NCBI RefSeq assembly: GCF_002688585.1
Contig: NZ_CP024034.1
Location: 487,501-551,500 of the forward strand
DNA length: 64,000 bases
Reading direction: 5' to 3'
Source: Candidatus Fonsibacter ubiquis
GTDB lineage: Bacteria > Pseudomonadota > Alphaproteobacteria > Pelagibacterales > Pelagibacteraceae
This document shows, one piece after another, positions 57,739 through 64,000 of this stretch. Position 1 is the stretch's first letter, and each line of letters begins with the position of its first letter. The notes below the pieces were generated by a model, which was not told the origin of the DNA, did not search any database, and saw nothing but the letters and a program-made list of their open reading frames with translations. A program made the position numbers and the translations under genes.

Positions 57739-58770
57739 TTAGGCTCTCATTATAGCAATAGATGTATCAAGCATTCGATTAGAAAAACCCCACTCATTAT
57801 CATACCAAGCTAATACCTTAACCAGCCTTCCGTCGCTTGATACTCTTGTTTGAGTTGAGTCAAAAATACAAGAATAAGGGTTATGATTAAAATCAATAGA
57901 TACTAATGGTTCGGTGTTGTACTGGATAATATTTGCGTAACTGCTTTTTGCTGAAGATTTAATAATTTCATTAATATCTTTAGTAGATGTTTTTTTCTTT
58001 GCCACAAATGTCAGATCAACCAAAGAAACATTATTGGTTGGAACTCTCACGGAAAGTCCATCTAATTTACCAGCTAACTCTGGTATTACCAGTCCAATAG
58101 AATTTGCAGCGCCAGTCTTTGTTGGTATCATTGACAAAGCTGCAGCCCGCGCTCTTCTTAAATCATTATGATAAGCATCATTTAGCACCTGGTCATTTGT
58201 ATAAGCATGAATCGTATTCATAATGCCAGTTTCAATACCCAAACTATCATTTAACACTTTAGCAATTGGAGCTAAGCAATTAGTAGTACAAGAGGCATTT
58301 GAAATAATTGTGTGTGTTTTTTTTAAAATTTTATGATTTACTCCATAGACTATAGTTGCATCAACTTCTTTTCCTGTACCAGGTGAATATCCAGGACCAG
58401 AAATTAAAACTTTCTTTGCTCCAGCATTAATATGTAATTGCGCATCATCTCTTGAAGTAAAACGACCGGTACATTCTAAAACTAAATCAACTCCTAATTT
58501 TTTCCATGATGGTAAATTTTTTGGATCTTTCTTATTTAAAACTTCAATTTTATCTTTATTAATAAAAATATAATTCTCCATAGATTTTACTTCTTCATTA
58601 AATTTACCGTGTGTAGAGTCATATTTTAATAAATGCGCATTATCTTCAGCATTACCAGATCCATTAATGGCAATGATTTCTAAATCATGTTTTTTTTTAT
58701 TTTCATAATGAGCTCTTAGAATTGTTCTGCCAATTCTACCAAATCCATTAATTGCGACTTTAATTTTCAT
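57739..58770 (-). CDS. gap: Glyceraldehyde-3-phosphate dehydrogenase
   Basis: 343 residues. Rossmann motif [13 protein letters not shown], active site [12 protein letters not shown] with the nucleophile cysteine, and C-terminal [14 protein letters not shown]. Reversible oxidation of glyceraldehyde 3-phosphate in glycolysis/gluconeogenesis. Starts 2 bp after the ntrX stop on the same strand, so it may be cotranscribed with the ntrYX pair. Confidence 0.97.
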   Translation of the reverse strand: MKIKVAINGFGRIGRTILRAHYENKKKHDLEIIAINGSGNAEDNAHLLKYDSTHGKFNEEVKSMENYIFINKDKIEVLNKKDPKNLPSWKKLGVDLVLECTGRFTSRDDAQLHINAGAKKVLISGPGYSPGTGKEVDATIVYGVNHKILKKTHTIISNASCTTNCLAPIAKVLNDSLGIETGIMNTIHAYTNDQVLNDAYHNDLRRARAAALSMIPTKTGAANSIGLVIPELAGKLDGLSVRVPTNNVSLVDLTFVAKKKTSTKDINEIIKSSAKSSYANIIQYNTEPLVSIDFNHNPYSCIFDSTQTRVSSDGRLVKVLAWYDNEWGFSNRMLDTSIAIMRA

Positions 58771-58772
58771 AA

Positions 58773-60116
58773 TTAATTAATACCTAAAGATTTTAGTTTT
58801 CTATGTAAAGCACTTCTTTCCATTCCAATATAATCTGCGGTTTTAGAAACATTTCCATTATGTCTGTTAAGTTGAATTTCAAGATAATTTTTTTCAAACT
58901 TTTCTCTTGCTTCCTTAAGAGGAAATTGAAAAGCATCTTCAGTTTTATTTTCCCTTACTGATGAAATTTTTAATGACTCAGATAAAATTTTATCTACATC
59001 CTCATTTTTACCAGACGCTAAAATAACAACTCTTTCAATTAGATTTCTAAGTTCCCTAACGTTGCCAGGCCAGTCATAATCGTAAAAAACTGCATTTTTT
59101 GAGTTAATAGAAATAGGTTTTAAACCATTAGTATCAGAGATTCGTTTAATAAAATAATCGACCAATAATGGAATGTCTTCCTTTACATCTTTTAGATAAG
59201 GGGTTTGTATTGGAATTACATTTATTCTATGAAAAAGATCCTCTCTAAAATTTCCACTTACAATCTCTTCTTTTAAATTTTTGCTGGTAGAACACATAAC
59301 TCGAATATTAACACTAATTTCATTTGCACCATTTACTCGATGAAATTTTTGATCTGATAATACTCGTAAAATTTTTCCTTGTGTTTGTAGAGGTACATCT
59401 GAAATGTTATCAATTAATAAAGTGCCATTATTACTTTTTTCAAAAATACCTGAAATAATTTTATCGTTATTTTCAGATCCAAATAATTCAAAATCAAAAT
59501 GATTAGGATCTAAAATAGCGCCATTCACGACTTTAAAAGAATTATTAGATCTTGATGAGGCTTCATGAATAAGTCTTCCTACTAATTCTTTTCCAGATCC
59601 TGCAGGACCAAAAATTAAAATTCGGCTATCAGTTTTTGAAAACTTTTCTATAGAGTTTCGCAATTTTACAAGCGTCGATGAATTTCCAATTAATTCATTG
59701 GATAAATATAAATTTTTTTTTAAAGACTTATTTTCTTTTTTTAAAGATGAATTTTCAAGTGCTCTATTAACAAAGTTCAGTAATCTATCTTTATTAAATG
59801 GTTTTTCTAAAAATTCAAAGGCACCATGTTTTATAGAATCTACGGCAATTTGAATATTTGCATGTCCCGAGATCATTATAACTGGAAGATCAGCGTCTAG
59901 TGACTTGATAAATTTTAATATATGTATTCCATCTCTTTTTTTTTCATCCAGTAAAACATCTAGAATTACTAAATCAGGTAATTTTTTTTTAATTTCTGAT
60001 AAAGCTTTTTCAACCGTATCGGCTTCGCGGACAAAAAAATTGTTTTCATTCAAGATCTCATGAACAGCAAATCTTATATCTTTTTCATCATCAATTAATA
60101 AAATTTCACTAGTCAT
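58773..60116 (-). CDS. ntrX: NtrX-type response regulator, altered AAA+ domain
   Basis: 447 residues: receiver domain (about 1-120, phospho-acceptor D53 in LVILDVLL), AAA+ domain (about 140-375) and C-terminal Fis-type HTH (about 405-445, [18 protein letters not shown]). Walker A GPAGSGKE is at 170-177 and the arginine-finger region is [12 protein letters not shown]. The sigma-54 contact loop is missing: between ELFG (210-213) and FEKS the segment is about five residues shorter than in NtrC-type activators and has no GAFTGA. Walker B reads LLIDN (234-237), with Asn for the usual Glu. It probably acts without sigma-54. Overlaps ntrY by 4 bp. Confidence 0.93.
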   Translation of the reverse strand: MTSEILLIDDEKDIRFAVHEILNENNFFVREADTVEKALSEIKKKLPDLVILDVLLDEKKRDGIHILKFIKSLDADLPVIMISGHANIQIAVDSIKHGAFEFLEKPFNKDRLLNFVNRALENSSLKKENKSLKKNLYLSNELIGNSSTLVKLRNSIEKFSKTDSRILIFGPAGSGKELVGRLIHEASSRSNNSFKVVNGAILDPNHFDFELFGSENNDKIISGIFEKSNNGTLLIDNISDVPLQTQGKILRVLSDQKFHRVNGANEISVNIRVMCSTSKNLKEEIVSGNFREDLFHRINVIPIQTPYLKDVKEDIPLLVDYFIKRISDTNGLKPISINSKNAVFYDYDWPGNVRELRNLIERVVILASGKNEDVDKILSESLKISSVRENKTEDAFQFPLKEAREKFEKNYLEIQLNRHNGNVSKTADYIGMERSALHRKLKSLGIN

Positions 60117-61885
60117 TGATTGCTTTTAATGCTTAGTATAATTTTTGCTCCATCATTCTTTTCAAAAAATTTTAAATCTCCACCGTGTTCAAATAAAATC
60201 TTAGAAGCAATTGATAATCCAAGACCTGATCCGTGCTTTTTAGTTGTGGTCAGTGGTGCTACTAAATCTTTGGGGGTAGATTTAAAACCAACCCCATTGT
60301 CATCAATAATAATGTTTATAAACTCGTTATCATCTTTAACCTCTATTTTAATTAGACCTTGAAAATTTTTATCTACTTCTTGCTTTTCATTTATAGACTC
60401 TATCGAGTTTTTAATAATATTTACGAAAACTCTTGAAATTTGATCTAAATCAAACTCTATAAAAACTCTTTCACTTTTATATTCTAAATGAAATGTCACA
60501 TTTTTTTCTGATAAATTATATAAATTAATATTATCTTCTATTAGTTTTTTTAAATTATTTATTTTTTTTATAGGAACAGGCATTCTTGCAAAATCTGAAA
60601 ACTCGTTAGCTAAATTTCCGATATCTTGAACTTGTCTTGATATAATATTTAAATAATTTTCAAAGTCCTGCTTATCAATGTTTATTTGTTTAAGGTATTT
60701 ATCTTTAATTCTCTCCAAAGAAAGTGTAATTGGTGTTAATGGGTTTTTAATTTCATGGGCAAGTTTTTTTGCTACCATTTCCCAAGCTTGATATCTTTCT
60801 GTTAAAGCAATTTTATTTTTTTGAATCTTAATTTCTTGAGTCATTATATTAAAGGTATTGTATAATTTTTTAAAATCATCATCTTCTTTTTCATCTTTTA
60901 ATTTCACATTCAAATTTCCGCTAGAAACTTCTTTAGCTGCGTATATTAATTTGATAATTGGCTTTGAAATTTTATTTGCAATATTTATTGCATAAACTGC
61001 AGAGATTAAAATTAACGAGCTAACTATTACAATATAAACTCCTGCAAAAGTTATTTGAAGCCCGAGTTTATTAGATTTTAATTTATAATAAAAAGTAGAA
61101 GCTTCACCAGTATTTTTTAAAAAATTTACTGTTTCAGCATCAACATATCGAATTGCATATAAAAGAATATTTTCATTTAATTTTATCAAAGCGTTAGTTT
61201 GATTTTTATTTGCATCAGAAATTAGTATTGTTTGTCCGTTATTGGCCATATCAATAAATGTTTTTAATGGCGGTACAAAATTATTTTTGTTAGTGAAAGA
61301 TGTTGATAATAAAAGAACTCCATCATTATTAATCAAGTAGGACTCTTCAATTTTACGAAATCTCGATTGTTGATCAAAATAATTTTGGAATAATATTTTA
61401 TTATCTGTATATAAATTTAAATTTCTATTAAGATCGTTTGCCATTGCCAAAATTTCTCCCTTAATGGAATTTTGATTTTCTTCAAGATAATTTCTAGCAA
61501 CTTCTACTGAATTATTTACAACATCGTTTACTTTCTTATCAAACCACTTTTCAATACCAAGATTAAAAAGCATTAAAGAAAAAACTGCTATAAAAATTGC
61601 TGGAATTGCTGTTACAAAAATAAAATATTTTATAAAATTTAAATTAGTACTTAGACCTGTAAGTATTTTAGATTTGTAAAAAAAAACAATAAGTTTTCTA
61701 ATTATTAAAAAAAACAATAAACATATAATAATAACGTTTATTACTAATAAGATTTGAATATTATTTTCATTTAACTCAACAAAACTTGTGCCAGAAAAAG
61801 TGTATAGAGTGAAAATTCCAAAAATGATTGAAAGAAAAGTGCTAACGTATAAAACTAAATTTGAACTTAATATTTTTATAATCAT
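60113..61885 (-). CDS. ntrY: NtrY-type sensor histidine kinase
   Basis: 590 residues. Three N-terminal membrane helices (about 8-28, 42-64, 84-106), a periplasmic sensing region with TFIDMANNGQTILISD, a fourth helix (about 275-298), HAMP domain (PIIKLIYAAKEVSSGNLNVK), phospho-acceptor HEIKNPLTPITLSLERIKDKY, and an ATPase domain with NIIKNSIESI, DDNGVGF and GSGLGLSIASKI. Partner of NtrX, linked in relatives to nitrogen and redox signalling. Confidence 0.95.
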   Translation of the reverse strand: MIIKILSSNLVLYVSTFLSIIFGIFTLYTFSGTSFVELNENNIQILLVINVIIICLLFFLIIRKLIVFFYKSKILTGLSTNLNFIKYFIFVTAIPAIFIAVFSLMLFNLGIEKWFDKKVNDVVNNSVEVARNYLEENQNSIKGEILAMANDLNRNLNLYTDNKILFQNYFDQQSRFRKIEESYLINNDGVLLLSTSFTNKNNFVPPLKTFIDMANNGQTILISDANKNQTNALIKLNENILLYAIRYVDAETVNFLKNTGEASTFYYKLKSNKLGLQITFAGVYIVIVSSLILISAVYAINIANKISKPIIKLIYAAKEVSSGNLNVKLKDEKEDDDFKKLYNTFNIMTQEIKIQKNKIALTERYQAWEMVAKKLAHEIKNPLTPITLSLERIKDKYLKQINIDKQDFENYLNIISRQVQDIGNLANEFSDFARMPVPIKKINNLKKLIEDNINLYNLSEKNVTFHLEYKSERVFIEFDLDQISRVFVNIIKNSIESINEKQEVDKNFQGLIKIEVKDDNEFINIIIDDNGVGFKSTPKDLVAPLTTTKKHGSGLGLSIASKILFEHGGDLKFFEKNDGAKIILSIKSNQ

Positions 61886-61890
61886 AATAT

Positions 61891-62997
61891 ATGAATTATT
61901 GCGCTATTATTTTAGCAGCTGGCAAAGGTCATAGATTTTTAAAAACTATACCAAAGCAATACACAGTACTTGATAATGAGTTAATAATAAATCACTCTCT
62001 TAAAATATTTTCTGAAATAAATTCAATAAAAAAGATTATTTTAGTAGTTAATAAGCCCGATTTTAATAAATTTAGAACTCAAATTTTTAAAAATAAAAAA
62101 ATTGAAATAGTTCAAGGAGGAAAAGAAAGAAAGAACTCAGTATTTCATGCTCTTAATAAAATAAAAAATAGTAATTATAAAAAAATTATAATTCACGATG
62201 CGGCAAGACCTTTTCTTAAAAAAGAACTTATTGATAAAATTATTAAATTATCAAAAAAACATGAAGCAATAATACCATGCATATCAAATACTGACACGAT
62301 AGTTTATAAAAATAAAATTTTAGATAGAAAAAAAGTACTTTCTATCCAAACTCCACAATGTTTTTCTTATAAAAAAATATTTTTACTACATAAAGAATTT
62401 ATAAATAATAAATTTAGCGATGAATCCTCTTTATTTTTTTTTAAAAATTTAAAAGTAAAAATAATAAAAGGTGATCATGACAATATTAAAATAACTTTAA
62501 AAAAAGATTATAATTTTGATAACCAAATTTCTTATGGTATCGGTTATGATATCCATAGATTAGAAAAAAATTATAAATTATACTTAGGAGGGATTAAAAT
62601 TCCGCACCCTATGGGAACTGTTGGACACTCAGATGGGGACCCTGTAATCCATGCATTGGTTGATGCTTTATTGGGATCTAAAAAATTAGGTGATATTGGA
62701 ACTTTATTTCCAAATAATCAAAAATTTAAAAATAAAAAATCAACTTTTTTTTTAAAAAAAATAATTAAATTATTTAAAGAGAAAAAATATGTAATTAACA
62801 ATATTGATATTAATATTATTTTACAAAAACCAAATCTAAAAAATTATAAAAAGATTATATCTGATAATCTTGCTAAAATTTGTAATATTGCTAGTAAAAA
62901 AGTAAGCGTTAAAGCAAAAACGACCGATAGACTTGGCAACATCGGTAAAAATAAATCAATTGCTTGTGAGGTAATTACAACTGTATCCAATGTTTAA
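61891..62997 (+). CDS. ispDF: Bifunctional IspD/IspF
   Basis: 368 residues. The IspD domain (about 1-208; AIILAAGKGHRF, IPKQYTVL, HDAARPF) makes CDP-methylerythritol. The IspF domain (about 212-368; GIGYDIHRLEKN, GHSDGDPVIHALVDALLGS, KAKTTDRLGNIG) makes the cyclodiphosphate. Isoprenoid synthesis by the MEP route. Fusion is typical in alphaproteobacteria. Divergent from ntrY across 5 bp, and overlaps pgpA by 8 bp. Confidence 0.97.
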   Translation: MNYCAIILAAGKGHRFLKTIPKQYTVLDNELIINHSLKIFSEINSIKKIILVVNKPDFNKFRTQIFKNKKIEIVQGGKERKNSVFHALNKIKNSNYKKIIIHDAARPFLKKELIDKIIKLSKKHEAIIPCISNTDTIVYKNKILDRKKVLSIQTPQCFSYKKIFLLHKEFINNKFSDESSLFFFKNLKVKIIKGDHDNIKITLKKDYNFDNQISYGIGYDIHRLEKNYKLYLGGIKIPHPMGTVGHSDGDPVIHALVDALLGSKKLGDIGTLFPNNQKFKNKKSTFFLKKIIKLFKEKKYVINNIDINIILQKPNLKNYKKIISDNLAKICNIASKKVSVKAKTTDRLGNIGKNKSIACEVITTVSNV

Positions 62998-63433
62998 ATT
63001 GAATAAAAAAATTTTTACTTTGTTTGGGATAGGTTTTTTACCAATTTCTGGAACTATGGGGTCACTAGTGGCTATATTTTTTTATTATATATTTTACAAT
63101 TACCTCAGTCTTTTAAGTTTTATTTTTTTTATTATTTTTATTTTTTTTTATTCAATTTTTTTTTTAAATAAGTCATTAAAACAATCCTTTTCATCATCTG
63201 ACCCAAAAGAAATTGTAATAGATGAATTTATTGGTCAATCAATTCCACTAATATTATGTGAAAACAATTTTTTTTTAATAATATTATCTTTTTTACTATT
63301 TCGCTTATTTGATATTACGAAACCTTGGCCAGCGAGCTATTTTGATTTAAAAGTTAAAAGTGCAAACGGTGTATTAATGGATGATATTATCGCTGGATTA
63401 TACACATTCTTTCTAATTTATTTATGGGTATAA
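62990..63433 (+). CDS. pgpA: Phosphatidylglycerophosphatase A
   Basis: 147 residues, membrane protein. Signatures: GFLPISGTMGSLVAIFFYY, IVIDEFIGQSIPLI (metal-binding acidic pair), and RLFDITKPWPASYFD. Dephosphorylates phosphatidylglycerol phosphate. Overlaps ispDF by 8 bp and cinA by 10 bp. Confidence 0.94.
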   Translation: MFKLNKKIFTLFGIGFLPISGTMGSLVAIFFYYIFYNYLSLLSFIFFIIFIFFYSIFFLNKSLKQSFSSSDPKEIVIDEFIGQSIPLILCENNFFLIILSFLLFRLFDITKPWPASYFDLKVKSANGVLMDDIIAGLYTFFLIYLWV

Positions 63434-63912
63434 ATCATCAAATTAAAATCATAAACGAAAGGCTTAAAAAAAAAAAATTAAAAATCTCAATAGCCGAATC
63501 TTGTTCTGGTGGACTAATTAGTTACAATTTAACAAAATTACCTGGGTCATCAAAATCCTTTATAATGGGAGTTGTCTGTTATTCAAATGAATCAAAAATT
63601 AAATTTCTTAAACTAAAAAAAAAAAAATTATTAAAATATGGAGCTGTAAGCATAGAGACTTGCAAACAAATGTGTAAAAATTTACTTAAAATTTCAAAAT
63701 CTAATATTGCTGTATCAATTACTGGTATAGCTGGGCCCGGTGGAGGTACAGTTAAAAAGCCCGTTGGGCTTGTTTACATAGGAATAGCTAGTAAAAAAAA
63801 AATTGAGATCAATAAGTTTATTTATAATAAAAAATTATCAAGGGTTGACATTCAAAAAGAGGTTCTAAAATCTACATTAAAAATTATTAATGATCATATT
63901 AGCATTTTATAG
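63424..63912 (+). CDS. CinA C-terminal domain protein (nicotinamide-nucleotide amidase)
   Basis: 162 residues consisting only of the CinA C-terminal / PncC domain: SIAESCSGGLISYNLTKLPGSS with catalytic Ser, and SITGIAGPGGGTVKKPVGLVYIG. Deamidates NMN in pyridine nucleotide recycling. Its 3' end overlaps the opposite-strand COQ10-like gene by 14 bp. Confidence 0.94.
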   Translation: MGINHQIKIINERLKKKKLKISIAESCSGGLISYNLTKLPGSSKSFIMGVVCYSNESKIKFLKLKKKKLLKYGAVSIETCKQMCKNLLKISKSNIAVSITGIAGPGGGTVKKPVGLVYIGIASKKKIEINKFIYNKKLSRVDIQKEVLKSTLKIINDHISIL

Positions 63913-64000
63913 TTTCTCTTGCTTGTTCTTCAAAAGATTTTAAAATTTTTTCAAAGCCATAATTAAAAAATTTTTTAAACAAAATATTAATAATAGGATT
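63899..64000 (-). CDS. COQ10/RatA-family protein, C-terminal fragment at window edge
   Basis: The last 33 residues are visible, ending FKKFFNYGFEKILKSFEEQAR then ETIKC. This matches the C-terminal helix of ubiquinone-binding COQ10/RatA START-domain proteins, which typically read FD-x-AF-x-x-M-x-x-AFE-x-RA. Position beside cinA and pgpA, usually followed by lipA, supports the call. The N-terminal part lies outside the window. Confidence 0.65.
   Translation of the reverse strand, partial: NPIINILFKKFFNYGFEKILKSFEEQARETIKC

Overview
The window is a gene-dense, very AT-rich bacterial chromosome segment with essentially no gap over 300 bp. Gene content and order point to a streamlined marine alphaproteobacterium of the SAR11 (Pelagibacterales) type. 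The supporting points are strong AT bias in coding sequence, one-to-few-base overlaps between genes, an ispD-ispF fusion, an NDUFS4-like complex I accessory subunit, NtrYX, an Aap-type general L-amino-acid ABC transporter, and alphaproteobacterial clusters (rlpA-dacF-tmk-holB-metG-tatD-MBL; xthA-erpA/dgt-argS-nagZ-scpAB-tatABC-serS; ssb-gyrA/uvrA; ispDF-pgpA-cinA/coq10). The taxonomic call is an inference from these features; no 16S gene is present.

Layout. 1-2.8 kb: truncated tgt, tRNA-Lys, a Tat-type M48 lipoprotein protease and a DUF502 membrane protein. 2.8-5.8 kb: the main accessory stretch. It holds unrecognised genes with unusually strong ribosome-binding sites, one clearly frameshifted gene, an AT-rich terminator, a cyclophilin-like gene, and a tyrosine recombinase that starts 2 bp after a perfect 11-7-11 palindrome shaped like a Xer/dif or att core site. 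5.8-9 kb: two glycosyltransferase genes fused by overlap to the end of the core operon. 9-16.4 kb: MBL hydrolase, tatD, metG, holB, tmk, dacF, rlpA-like and mltB-like genes. 16.4-26.9 kb: tRNA-Ser, sdhE/recG divergent pair, sbmA/bacA-like, NDUFS4-like, gyrA, ssb, uvrA, puuD-like. 26.9-37.8 kb: protein export (secF, secD, yajC, tatCBA), serS, scpAB, nagZ, argS, dgt. 37.8-46.4 kb: erpA, xthA, manC-like, AEC transporter, ilvD, valS, pcm, then tRNA-Cys and tRNA-Asn. 46.4-52.2 kb: XRE regulator and a photolyase / FAD oxidoreductase / DUF1365 / CFA-synthase operon, probably light or oxidative-stress linked, facing a DUF6134 protein. 52.2-56.2 kb: aapJQMP. 56.3-61.9 kb: GIY-YIG protein, gpsA, tRNA-Arg, gap, ntrX, ntrY. 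61.9-64 kb: ispDF, pgpA, cinA and the C-terminal end of a COQ10/RatA gene.

Most genes are core housekeeping. The best leads for something new are the recombinase with its adjacent palindrome, the frameshifted small island gene and its strong-RBS operon, and several core enzymes whose diagnostic residues are altered: a Tgt lacking two of its usual zinc cysteines, an NtrX lacking the GAFTGA loop and the Walker B glutamate, and a D,D-carboxypeptidase with SGV in place of SxN. No CRISPR array, insertion sequence, rRNA or convincing defence system was seen.
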